Shown: positions 1 through 7,208 of the stretch, one piece after another
Position numbering within the stretch: the first letter of the stretch is position 1
How the letters are laid out: each line of letters begins with the position of its first letter
Source: Qipengyuania qiaonensis
GTDB taxonomy: Bacteria; Pseudomonadota; Alphaproteobacteria; Sphingomonadales; Sphingomonadaceae
NCBI RefSeq assembly: GCF_019711515.1
Contig: NZ_JAIGNO010000003.1
Span: 310,001-374,000 of the forward strand
Direction: 5' to 3'
DNA: 64,000 nucleotides
Notes under the pieces: generated by a model
Seen by the model: the letters and a program-made list of their open reading frames with translations, nothing else
What the model was told of the DNA's origin: nothing
Databases searched by the model: none
Position numbers and translations under genes: made by a program

Positions 1-31
1 TGCGCCGCTAACCGAATTGCGCCGTGTAGGA

Positions 32-245
32 AAGGGTTTCGCGCAGAGGCCGCAGAGGAGCCGGGGCCGCAGAGAGACGCTCCACCCGCGCAGCGGCTTC
101 CGGTTTTTCACACGAAGACACGAAGGGGGCAATCCCGGCTGCCACCTGGCGCAACATCTTCGTGGCTTCGTGTGAGATAAATTGCGGCTTCGCCGCGTAG
201 GTCACTCTGTGGCCTCTGCTCCTCTGCGCTCTCAGCGCGAAACAG
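32..245. repeat. Large imperfect inverted repeat (intergenic palindromic element)
   Basis: The intergenic stretch beyond ribF folds on itself. The inner arms 108-125 and 158-175 are complementary over 17 of 18 positions (TCACACGAAG-type motif). The outer arms, about 35-60 and 215-244, are rich in gcagagg/cctctgc units and are also complementary with gaps. No reading frame in it looks coding. Such palindromes could terminate ribF transcription on the minus strand, or could be a dispersed intergenic repeat family. Only one copy is visible here, so the repeat-family reading is inference. Confidence 0.6.
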
Positions 246-251
246 CGGCCG

Positions 252-1178
252 CTAGGCCAGCAACCGCCGCGCCTCGTCGCAATCCTTCTCCATCTGCGCC
301 ACCAGCGCATCGAGGCTGTCGAACTTCGCCTCGCCGCGCAGGAAATGGTGGAAGGCCACCTCGATCTCCTGCCCGTAGAGATCGCCCGAAAAGTCGAAGA
401 AATAGGGTTCGAGCAGTTCCTTGGGCGGATCGAATTGCGGGCGGATGCCGATATTGGCGGCGCCCTTGAGCCCCTGCCCGGTGGCGAGGATGCGCCCGGT
501 CACCGCGTAGATGCCGTATTTCGGACGCAGGTAATGTTCGACCGGCAGGTTGGCGGTGGGATAGCCGATCTCCCGCCCGCGCTTGTCGCCATGCTGCACT
601 ACGCCGCGAATGGCGAAGGGGCGGGTGAGCAGCCGCGCCGCCTCCTGCGGGTCGCCTCCGCGCAGGGCGTCGCGCACGCGGCTCGACGATACCGGCTCGC
701 CCCGGTCCAGCACCGGCGGCACCGCACGCGCCTCGATCCCGACATCCTTGCCGAGGCTCACGAGCTTCTCGAAATTGCCGCCTCGCGCCTTGCCGAAGGT
801 GAAATCCTCGCCGGTGACGACGCCCGCCACGCCGAGCTGATCGCCCAGCAGCTTGCGAACGAAATCCTCCGCTGTGGTGCCCGCCAGCTCGCCATCGAAA
901 TGAAACACCAGCATCGCGGTTGCCCCTGCCGCGAGATAGAGCTCCTGCCGCTGTTCCAGCGTCGTCAGCCGGAAGGGCGGCGCATCGGGCTTGAAATGGC
1001 GTACCGGATGTGGGTCGAAAGTCGCGATGATCGAAGGGCGGCCTTCGGCGCGTGCCCACCGGATCGCCTCGCCCGCCACCGCCTGGTGGCCGAGGTGGAA
1101 GCCGTCGAAATTGCCCAGCGCGACGATCGCGCCGCGCAGCGATTCGGGCAGCGGCTCGCGGTGATCGAGGTATCTCAT
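252..1178 (-). CDS. ribF: Bifunctional riboflavin kinase / FAD synthetase
   Basis: A 308-residue protein that makes FMN from riboflavin and then FAD from FMN in the cytoplasm. The N-terminal flavin nucleotidyltransferase domain carries GNFDGFHLGH at residues 22-31. The C-terminal riboflavin kinase domain carries the PTAN motif at 207-210. The length matches the usual 305-315 residues. The ATG at 1178 lies 10 bp after the stop of the upstream dihydrofolate reductase gene on the same strand. The bases before it (taactttttagc in gene sense) show no Shine-Dalgarno sequence, so translation may depend on coupling to that gene. The inverted repeat at 32-245 follows its stop. Confidence 0.97.
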   Translation of the reverse strand: MRYLDHREPLPESLRGAIVALGNFDGFHLGHQAVAGEAIRWARAEGRPSIIATFDPHPVRHFKPDAPPFRLTTLEQRQELYLAAGATAMLVFHFDGELAGTTAEDFVRKLLGDQLGVAGVVTGEDFTFGKARGGNFEKLVSLGKDVGIEARAVPPVLDRGEPVSSSRVRDALRGGDPQEAARLLTRPFAIRGVVQHGDKRGREIGYPTANLPVEHYLRPKYGIYAVTGRILATGQGLKGAANIGIRPQFDPPKELLEPYFFDFSGDLYGQEIEVAFHHFLRGEAKFDSLDALVAQMEKDCDEARRLLA

Positions 1179-1187
1179 GCTAAAAAG

Positions 1188-1841
1188 TTATGCGAACAGT
1201 TTTAGAGGTTCACCTGTTTTAGTTGCTCGGCGAGATTTCGGCGGCAATTTTGGCTTCGATAGATGATTGCGTCTTTGAAAATCAGCGACGATTTTAGCTC
1301 TGCGAGCTTCAACTTCATTAGAAGCTTTATGCTTCAATTCAAACACTTGAAAGTCAAATTCATCCGCTCCCTCAGAAGGCACCCGCTCGACTTCCAACTC
1401 CCGACGATCCCAATCCGATTCCTCACCAAATATAGACTGGTCGAAAAAGGCATCAGCTAACGGGAATCGAGCGTTGACGATGGTCAAAAGGTAGCGATCA
1501 ACGTAGGGCGCGAATTGCGAATACGTCTGCGCTCCACCGATGACGAACGCTTCTTTGCCTACCCACTTCTCTCTTGCGAACAGCGCCTCGGCGATGCTGT
1601 GCACATGGTGACAGCCTTCGTGGTCGGGGAACAGCGAGGGAGTGTGTGACAGAACTAAGTTCTCCCTGTCTGGTAGACACGAGCCTAGGGAGTCGTAGGT
1701 TTTCCGACCCATTATAATAACGTTCTGTTTCGTTTTGGACTTGAAGAACCGCAGGTCGGATTTGAGCCGCCATGGAAGGCGGTTCTGTATGCCGATTGCA
1801 CCGTCGAGTCCAACTGCCACGATTGATGTAAGTGTGGTCAT
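1188..1841 (-). CDS. folA: Dihydrofolate reductase, AT-rich, with basic C-terminal extension
   Basis: A 217-residue NADPH-dependent dihydrofolate reductase (dihydrofolate to tetrahydrofolate). Family marks are LPW at residues 22-24, the acidic active-site D29, GRKT at 45-48 and the cofactor motif IGGAQTY at 101-107. Most chromosomal enzymes have about 160-175 residues; here about 45 extra residues, rich in Lys and Arg, follow the fold. The ATG at 1841 has GGGGAC 6 bp upstream; an in-frame extension back to 1913 is less likely. Base composition is clearly lower in GC than both neighbours (about 40 percent in the part I counted), which suggests transfer or replacement of a resident folA. It is co-directional with ribF, 10 bp away. 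Confidence 0.88.
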   Translation of the reverse strand: MTTLTSIVAVGLDGAIGIQNRLPWRLKSDLRFFKSKTKQNVIIMGRKTYDSLGSCLPDRENLVLSHTPSLFPDHEGCHHVHSIAEALFAREKWVGKEAFVIGGAQTYSQFAPYVDRYLLTIVNARFPLADAFFDQSIFGEESDWDRRELEVERVPSEGADEFDFQVFELKHKASNEVEARRAKIVADFQRRNHLSKPKLPPKSRRATKTGEPLKLFA

Positions 1842-1953
1842 GTCATGTCCCCGGTGACGTAGCGCCATTAGAATCTTGAAAGGCCGATACAGCAAGAGTC
1901 CTTTATGCAACACTGCGGAAAGGGCTGTCTAAAGCCTGTGCATAGACTCGTGT

Positions 1954-3009
1954 CTATCGTTCCAGCTGCGTCACATGGCCCATCTTGCGCCCCTCGCGCA
2001 CCTCGGCCTTGCCGTAATCATGGAGATGCGTGTCGGGCTGCTCAAGCCACTGGTTTGCCTGGTCAATATCCACCCCGATGATATTGGTCATGGTGACCCT
2101 TCGCGCTACCGTCGCGGTATCGCCCAGCGGCAGGCCCACCACCGCGCGGATGTGGTTTTCGAACTGGCTGGTGACGGCACCCTCGATGGTCCAGTGGCCC
2201 GAATTGTGCACCCGGGGCGCCATCTCGTTGAACACCGGCCCGTCGCGCGTGGCGAAGAATTCGAGGGTCAGCACCCCCACATAGCCGAGCGCATCGGCGA
2301 CCTGCCGGGCCAGTTCGCGCGCTGCGCCGACCTGCGCCTCGATAGCCTCCCCGGCCGGCAAAGCGGAAGTTGCGAGGATGCCGTCTTCATGCGTGTTGCA
2401 GGTCGAATCCCAGAAGCGAATCTCGCCGTCCCGTCCGCGGACGAGGATGACCGAGAATTCGGCCGCGAACTCGACGAAGCCTTCATAGACCAATGGTGTG
2501 TCGGGCAGGCGGATGCCCTGCGCATCGCGGATGGAACCGATGCGCCACTGGCCCTTGCCGTCATATCCGTCGCGCCGCGTCTTGAGAATGCCGGGCGCGC
2601 CCAGCCTGTCGATCGCACTCACAAGATCGGCGTCCGTATCGACCTGGGCATAGGCTGCAGGCCTCCCGCCCAGCTCCTCGACGAAGCGCTTCTCATTCAG
2701 GCGATCCTGCGCCGTTTCGAGAGCGCGCGGATGCGGGAAAATGCGGCCTTCCGGCATGGCCCGAGCAGTTGCGACGGGGACGTTCTCGAACTCCCACGTC
2801 ACCACGTCGCACCTGGCGGCAAAAGCTGCGAGCGCGGCGGCATCGTCCCACGTGTTCGCGAAGACATCGTCGCAAACTTCGCGCACCACATTGTCGCCCT
2901 CGGGCGCATAGGCGATTGCCCGATAGCCCAGCTGCGCGGCGCTGATCGCCATCATCCGGCCAAGCTGGCCGCCGCCGAGAATGCCGATGGTGCTTCCGCG
3001 CTTGAGCAT
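1954..3009 (-). CDS. purK: N5-carboxyaminoimidazole ribonucleotide synthase
   Basis: A 351-residue ATP-grasp enzyme of de novo purine synthesis that carboxylates aminoimidazole ribonucleotide with ATP and bicarbonate. The N-terminus has the GILGGGQLGRMM nucleotide-fold start typical of PurK. The middle holds the ATP-grasp region (GILKTRRDGYDGKGQW) and the C-terminus the NEMAPRVHNSGHWT signature. The ATG at 3009 overlaps the purE stop by one base (TGATG), so purE and purK are translationally coupled; a TTG one codon upstream is less likely. Length is normal. Confidence 0.97.
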   Translation of the reverse strand: MLKRGSTIGILGGGQLGRMMAISAAQLGYRAIAYAPEGDNVVREVCDDVFANTWDDAAALAAFAARCDVVTWEFENVPVATARAMPEGRIFPHPRALETAQDRLNEKRFVEELGGRPAAYAQVDTDADLVSAIDRLGAPGILKTRRDGYDGKGQWRIGSIRDAQGIRLPDTPLVYEGFVEFAAEFSVILVRGRDGEIRFWDSTCNTHEDGILATSALPAGEAIEAQVGAARELARQVADALGYVGVLTLEFFATRDGPVFNEMAPRVHNSGHWTIEGAVTSQFENHIRAVVGLPLGDTATVARRVTMTNIIGVDIDQANQWLEQPDTHLHDYGKAEVREGRKMGHVTQLER

Positions 3010-3491
3010 CAATCGACGGGGCGTTCGGTGACGGCTGCGCTGCGCGCTGCGCGCCAGTCTTGCAGGCGCTGCGACAGCGCGGCATCGTGATTGGCAAGAA
3101 TGGCCGCGGCAAGCAGCCCGGCATTCGTCGCGCCCGCCTTACCGATGGCGAGCGTGCCCACCGGCACGCCGGCTGGCATCTGCACGATCGACAGCAGGCT
3201 GTCTTCGCCGGAAAGCGCTTTCGACTGCACCGGCACGCCGAGCACGGGAACATGCGTCAGCGCCGCGATCATGCCCGGAAGGTGGGCCGCGCCGCCTGCG
3301 CCCGCGATGATCACTTCGAAACCGGCATCCGCTGCGCCCTTCGCAAAATCGTACATCCGGTCGGGCGTGCGGTGAGCCGAAACGATCCGGACATCGGTCT
3401 CGACGCCGAGTTCCGCGAGCACCTCGGCGGTGCAGGTCATGGTTTCCCAGTCGGACTGGCTACCCATGACAATGGCGACCTTCGCGCTCAT
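3009..3491 (-). CDS. purE: N5-carboxyaminoimidazole ribonucleotide mutase
   Basis: A 160-residue class I PurE that moves the carboxylate from N5 to C4 of the purine intermediate made by PurK. Visible family motifs are GSQSDW (10-15), SAHRTP (38-43) and [12 protein letters not shown] (63-74), which form the active site of the octamer. The length is typical. Its stop overlaps the purK start by one base, and its ATG lies 2 bp beyond the gpmA stop on the same strand, so gpmA-purE-purK are likely read together. Confidence 0.97.
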   Translation of the reverse strand: MSAKVAIVMGSQSDWETMTCTAEVLAELGVETDVRIVSAHRTPDRMYDFAKGAADAGFEVIIAGAGGAAHLPGMIAALTHVPVLGVPVQSKALSGEDSLLSIVQMPAGVPVGTLAIGKAGATNAGLLAAAILANHDAALSQRLQDWRAARSAAVTERPVD

Positions 3492-3492
3492 C

Positions 3493-4179
3493 CTAGGCGT
3501 CCTTCAGATAATAGCGCTTGCCCGACACGGTGGTGCCATCGAATTCGTAGATGATCGGCTGCCCCGTCGGGATCTCGAGCCCGGTGATCTCGTCGTCGGA
3601 GATGTTCGAGAGGTGTTTCACCAGCGCGCGCAGGCTGTTGCCATGGGCGGAAATGATGACAGTCTCGCCCTTGCCCAGCAGCGGCAGGATGGCGCTTTCC
3701 CAATAGGGCAGCACGCGTTCGATCGTGAGCTTTAAGCTCTCGGTACGCGGCACGTCGATGCCGGCGTAACGCGGATCGTCGGCGAGATCGAATTCGCTGC
3801 CCGCCTCCATCTCGGGTGGCGGAACGTCGAAGCTGCGGCGCCAGATATGGACCTGTTCGTCGCCATGCTTCTCGCGCATCTGCTGCTTGTCGAGACCGGT
3901 GAGGCCGCCATAATGCCGCTCGTTCAGGTGCCAGTCGCGCGTCACCGGGATCCACAACCGATCGCAGGCTTCGAGCGCGATATTGAGCGTCTTGATCGCG
4001 CGCTTCTGCACGCTCGTGAACGCGGTGGTGGGCAGCACGCCCTTGGCTTTCATCAACTCGCCGGCGTCGTGTGCTTCGGCTTCGCCCTTATCGGTCAGGT
4101 CGACATCCCACCAGCCGGTGAAGCGGTTGGCGAGGTTCCACTCGCTCTGGCCGTGGCGAACGAGGATCAGTTTCGACAT
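3493..4179 (-). CDS. gpmA: 2,3-bisphosphoglycerate-dependent phosphoglycerate mutase
   Basis: A 228-residue cytoplasmic histidine phosphatase-fold mutase that interconverts 3- and 2-phosphoglycerate. The phosphohistidine motif RHGQSEWN begins at residue 8 with catalytic H9. The second catalytic histidine lies in the [11 protein letters not shown] segment near residue 180. The length fits the dPGM family (about 228-250). It is first in a minus-strand run with purE and purK. The ATG at 4179 follows a GGAGTAAT-like ribosome site. Confidence 0.96.
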   Translation of the reverse strand: MSKLILVRHGQSEWNLANRFTGWWDVDLTDKGEAEAHDAGELMKAKGVLPTTAFTSVQKRAIKTLNIALEACDRLWIPVTRDWHLNERHYGGLTGLDKQQMREKHGDEQVHIWRRSFDVPPPEMEAGSEFDLADDPRYAGIDVPRTESLKLTIERVLPYWESAILPLLGKGETVIISAHGNSLRALVKHLSNISDDEITGLEIPTGQPIIYEFDGTTVSGKRYYLKDA

Positions 4180-4212
4180 GATTACTCCGGTTTCCCCTAG
4201 GAGCAGTGCGCG

Positions 4213-4356
4213 TTAGCGCTCCGTTTCTTCATTGGGAAGGCTTGTCTGGTCCGATTCGCGGATTTCGCGCCCCTGCGCTCTCCTGCGCCGCAGGTTCTCG
4301 CGAAGTTTCGCGGCAAGGCGCTCTTCGCGGCTCGATTTGTCGTTCTGGCTGCCCAT
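4213..4356 (-). CDS. Small basic hypothetical protein (47 aa)
   Basis: A short frame of 47 codons with ATG at 4356 and TAA at 4213-4215. It encodes a hydrophilic, Arg/Lys/Glu-rich chain with a core like REERLAAKLRENLRRRRAQ. The same style of 40-60-residue protein (a charged amphipathic helix followed by an acidic tail) is familiar in sphingomonad genomes, which is why I report it; that recollection cannot be checked here. It lies between gpmA and tRNA-Thr, co-directional with gpmA, with only a weak ribosome site (GCGAAAG). No function is known to me. Confidence 0.55.
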   Translation of the reverse strand: MGSQNDKSSREERLAAKLRENLRRRRAQGREIRESDQTSLPNEETER

Positions 4357-4467
4357 CGCGCAAGCTTTCGCCAATTTTGCGGCGCGGCTCAAGCGAAGGT
4401 TGACTTATCCGCCGTCTCTGCCAATAGCGCGCGCCTCCACTCCGCGAGGTTCTCGCGGCAGATCCGT

Positions 4468-4542
4468 GCTGCTGTAGCTCAGTGGTAGAGCGCACCCTTG
4501 GTAAGGGTGAGGCCGGGAGTTCAATCCTCCCCAGCAGCACCA
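4468..4542 (+). tRNA. tRNA-Thr (anticodon GGT)
   Basis: A full cloverleaf can be drawn. The acceptor GCTGCTG pairs with CAGCAGC, the D-arm stem is GCTC/GAGC, the anticodon stem CACCC/GGGTG encloses loop TTGGTAA (anticodon GGT), and the T-stem GGGAG/CTCCC encloses TTCAATC. A CCA end is encoded. The 3' 26 bases of this tRNA are duplicated at 12027, so this tRNA is the attachment site of the integrative element that follows. Confidence 0.96.
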
Positions 4543-4546
4543 TTTT
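4517..4546 (+). repeat. attL: 30-bp direct repeat within tRNA-Thr 3' end
   Basis: Identical over 30 bp to 12027-12056. It covers the T-arm 3' half, the acceptor and CCA of tRNA-Thr plus four T residues. This is the usual crossover region for tyrosine integrases that use tRNA genes. Confidence 0.92.
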
Positions 4547-4599
4547 CCTCCTAGGAACGGCGGAAATCTGGCAGAAAATCGAGGCTTATTGGCATCTGG

Positions 4600-4617
4600 C
4601 TGTTACAATTGTAACGG
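4600..4617. promoter_or_regulatory. Palindromic operator-like or integrase arm site upstream of int
   Basis: GTTACAATTGTAAC at 4602-4615 is a perfect 14-bp palindrome that ends 11 bp before the integrase ATG. The 8-mer CTGTTACA (4600-4607) recurs at 11946-11953 near the right end of the island, followed there by ttacaacgg (11962-11970). It could be an operator for int or an arm-type/excisionase site. The sequence shows symmetry and recurrence; the role is inference. Confidence 0.45.
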
Positions 4618-4626
4618 AGAAATCCA

Positions 4627-6057
4627 ATGTGCTCATATCTCGATCAGGTCGGATCAACCTACTATTTCCGCCGCGCCGTACCCCAAGACCTCATCGGCTT
4701 TTTCAAGACCCAGACGGGTAAAGCCCGGACGGATTGGAAATTCAGCCTACGAACCAAGGACCGGGAAACGGCGAAGCGTCTCCTGCGGCCCCACGAGGTT
4801 GAAACGGATGCGCTCATTGATGACGCCCGCCGGACCCTCGCTTCTGCCCGTGATGACGCCGGAGAGCGGATTGGGGGCGAAGGCGGGGGAGATGAGCGAT
4901 CAGAAGCCCTCGCCGCGCTGGAGGCTGCGCAGCGCGCCAGACGGGAGGCTCGCAGGGAAGGACGTATCGAGGTCCACAAGCGCCTCCAGCTAAGCACAGC
5001 CGAAATGGACCCGCAGGACGCCGCATGGATTGATGTGCTGCGCGAGAAAGGCATCTCGCTGGAGATGCTCCGTGAGGCCACAGTGGGGCTCAGGGCGGGC
5101 AACAAGGCACTTGAGGCACAGCGGCAAGGCAGCGGCAAGGCCCTAAGCATTTTCGGCCTCTTCGACCGCTACGCCGCCTCGGGTTCCGCCAACCCGAACA
5201 CGGCGCGCCGATGGCGCAACCGGGTTGAACAATTGGTGGAGCATCTGGGGCACGACGACGCGCGCCGAGTGACTCGGGCAGACCTGAACGGATGGACCGC
5301 CGCTCTGGTGGCAAAGGGTCTGGAAGGGAAAACTGTCCGGGATGGGTACCTGCCCGCCATCCGGGTCGCCTTTGCTGTGGCCTATGAGGATGGGGACATT
5401 CCCACCAACCCCGCTTCCGGATTGAAGGTGAGGGCGCCCAAGCCAACGAAGCTGCGGGAGCGCGAACTTACGGACGATGAGGCGGCCACGATCCTGCGGG
5501 GATCGCTGCAACCCCAGCCGAAGCGCCTGTCACCGGAGCACGCTTTGGCCCGCCGCTGGGTTCCTTGGCTTTGCGCCTACACGGGGGCGCGGGTCAGCGA
5601 AATAACGCAGCTACGAGCCACAGACATAACCAAAGCCGGAGACATTTGGCTAGTCCATATCACTCCGGAGGCAGGCGGAGTGAAAACCGGGGAGGCCCGG
5701 TTGGTACCGATCCATTCGCATCTATTGGACCAAGGCATTGCTCAGTTTGCGAAGACAGGTGACGAAGCGCCTCTGTTCTATCGGGAGGGTGCAGGGAGCG
5801 ACTTGAACCCCGGCTACAAACTGCGAGCCAGCGACCTCGCCAAGTGGGTCCGGACCCTCGGTGTTGATGCGCCCGCACCGAACCACGGCTGGCGACACAG
5901 ATTTAAGACGCAGGCCCGTATCGCTGAAATACCGGAATATCTTGCAGACAAAATACAGGGCCACGCCCCAGCGACAGAAGGTCGGAAATATGGTGGCTCG
6001 AACCTTTTGGTTCTCATGCGAAACGCTATCGAGAAGCTGCCGCGCTTCGATCTATGA
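4627..6057 (+). CDS. Site-specific tyrosine recombinase / integrase
   Basis: A 476-residue integrase expected to catalyse integration and excision at tRNA-Thr. The N-terminus (YLDQVGSTYYFRRAVPQDL) resembles the short SAM-like start of DUF6538-type integrases. A charged linker (about 65-120) and a core-binding domain (about 165-260) precede the catalytic domain (about 278-476). Candidate catalytic residues are R322 (GARVSE), K354, H420 and R423 (HGWRHRF), H446 (GHAP) and nucleophile Y455 (GRKYGG), so the active site is complete. The ATG at 4627 lies 80 bp from attL, with GGAG spaced before it and a palindrome just upstream. The gene reads away from the tRNA, as usual for such islands. Confidence 0.95.
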   Translation: MCSYLDQVGSTYYFRRAVPQDLIGFFKTQTGKARTDWKFSLRTKDRETAKRLLRPHEVETDALIDDARRTLASARDDAGERIGGEGGGDERSEALAALEAAQRARREARREGRIEVHKRLQLSTAEMDPQDAAWIDVLREKGISLEMLREATVGLRAGNKALEAQRQGSGKALSIFGLFDRYAASGSANPNTARRWRNRVEQLVEHLGHDDARRVTRADLNGWTAALVAKGLEGKTVRDGYLPAIRVAFAVAYEDGDIPTNPASGLKVRAPKPTKLRERELTDDEAATILRGSLQPQPKRLSPEHALARRWVPWLCAYTGARVSEITQLRATDITKAGDIWLVHITPEAGGVKTGEARLVPIHSHLLDQGIAQFAKTGDEAPLFYREGAGSDLNPGYKLRASDLAKWVRTLGVDAPAPNHGWRHRFKTQARIAEIPEYLADKIQGHAPATEGRKYGGSNLLVLMRNAIEKLPRFDL

Positions 6058-6089
6058 CGAACGCGGATCGCGCTCTTAGCGTGTGCTGA

Positions 6090-6335
6090 TCAGATATTAG
6101 CTTTGACTAGAAGGGCGGCCACAGACATTCGAAGGGCCGCTGCGACGCGGGCGAGGTTTAGGAAGCTTACATTTCTTTCGCCACGTTCAATCTTACCCAT
6201 GTGAGAGCGATCAATCTCAGAGGCGTCAGCGAGCGCCTCTTGTGAAAGCCCACATTCTAGCCTCGCCGCACGGATCGCCTTCCCCAATTTGAGAAGCTTT
6301 TCCTCGGGATCGGTCTTGGCGGACTTGCGCGGCAC
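6090..6335 (-). CDS. XRE-family regulator, similar in size to restriction-modification controller (C) proteins
   Basis: An 81-residue one-domain DNA-binding protein. A helix-turn-helix of the Cro/C1 type spans about residues 15-72, with the hallmark segments LGKAIRAARL, GLSQEALAD and KIERGERNVSFLNLARVAAALRMS. Size and the IERGERN core match controller proteins that time restriction-modification expression, and an R-M gene is on the same element. It starts with GTG at 6335; no strong ribosome site is seen. It is divergent from the 6409 gene across 73 bp, which probably contains its operator. Alternative role: repressor of the integrase or element. Confidence 0.85.
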   Translation of the reverse strand: MPRKSAKTDPEEKLLKLGKAIRAARLECGLSQEALADASEIDRSHMGKIERGERNVSFLNLARVAAALRMSVAALLVKANI

Positions 6336-6408
6336 GCATTTTCAGTTGCGCCAGATGCACCCATAGGCCACGGTATTTACGACCCATTTCGGGTGTAGGG
6401 GAGCGCAC

Positions 6409-6819
6409 GTGGGGATTTTCAGCAGGGTTACACGAAGGACGCCAGAGCCGGACATCGAGTTTGCCGCACGGGGATTCGTTCAGGTGGCCATAACGCGTCG
6501 CCATGCACCGCATTTGGATTTGCACAAGCTAGAGCGCGGATACGCAGCAGAGCTGCTGGAAGAAGGGTGCTCGCTGGAGCAGGCTTTGTCCGCTCGCTGG
6601 GGTGGAGCCTATGCTATTACGGCAAACCTGTCAGAGTTCGACGAAGCAATTGAGACCTTCAAGGATACCATGGCAGATGCGCTCGGCAGGCGGACTTTCA
6701 AAACGGCTGACGAGGCCAAAGTTGCCTATCAATCAGCGGCTGTCTTTTTGCTGGGCGTGGCGCATGCAGTTGACCCAAGGGAATACGGGAGATTTCTCGA
6801 TTACATCGGAGCAAGGTAG
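6409..6819 (+). CDS. Hypothetical protein (136 aa), island cargo
   Basis: I do not recognise this protein. It starts with GTG at 6409 and is predicted soluble and largely helical, with an acidic mid-part (LERGYAAELLEEGCSLEQAL) and a C-terminal segment (VAYQSAAVFLLGVAHAVDP) that could be a buried helix. There is no signal peptide, metal-binding cluster or enzyme motif. It is divergent from the XRE gene and convergent with the restriction-modification gene. Its place next to a controller-like regulator suggests a part in restriction regulation, anti-restriction or element maintenance, but this is guesswork. Confidence 0.65.
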   Translation: MGIFSRVTRRTPEPDIEFAARGFVQVAITRRHAPHLDLHKLERGYAAELLEEGCSLEQALSARWGGAYAITANLSEFDEAIETFKDTMADALGRRTFKTADEAKVAYQSAAVFLLGVAHAVDPREYGRFLDYIGAR

Positions 6820-7208
6820 GGGCGCACTTGTGTGGGTGCCTAGCAAGCTTTTTGTTGCTGATCGTAACTCGGGAAACCGTGCATGCTCCCTTGGCTTACC
6901 CTCTATCGCCCGTCCCATTTATGGGTCAACTAAATCCCGTGCGTCCTGCGAGTGTACATACTCCTGCTAGTCCATACGGCATTATTCAATTTCTACATCG
7001 TGGAGTGCAGGGGCTTCATTGGTTGCGTTGCCTTTGGCAGCCTAGTTTCTCCCCCCATGCCTCCCTGCGCCCCCATGGAACCCATGGTTTTTAAGGCAGG
7101 CGAACGGTTGTGTTATGACGGTATCAGATCAGGAAAACAAGGCAGGCTGGCCGCCCACGAAGCTGAGCCAGCAAGGCGATCTAGGTCACTGCGTGTGGTA
7201 GCTCCCAG
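6820..7208. other. Intergenic region of the island, no gene recognised
   Basis: This 389-bp stretch lies between two convergent genes. Open frames here start late, lack a ribosome site and show no protein-like composition. It is less GC-rich than the neighbouring genes. I see no tRNA and no strong terminator hairpin. Confidence 0.5.

Noticed and set aside
345-1205. Long open frame antisense to ribF
   Set aside because: High GC gives long antisense frames; it lies fully over a sure ribF gene and has no protein-like motif or ribosome site.
1975-3090. 371-codon open frame antisense to purK
   Set aside because: Shadow of purK; composition rich in His/Arg/Gly as expected for an antisense frame.
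6828-7094. 88-codon frame downstream of the 136-residue island gene
   Set aside because: No ribosome site, unusual composition, no resemblance to any family; treated as noncoding.
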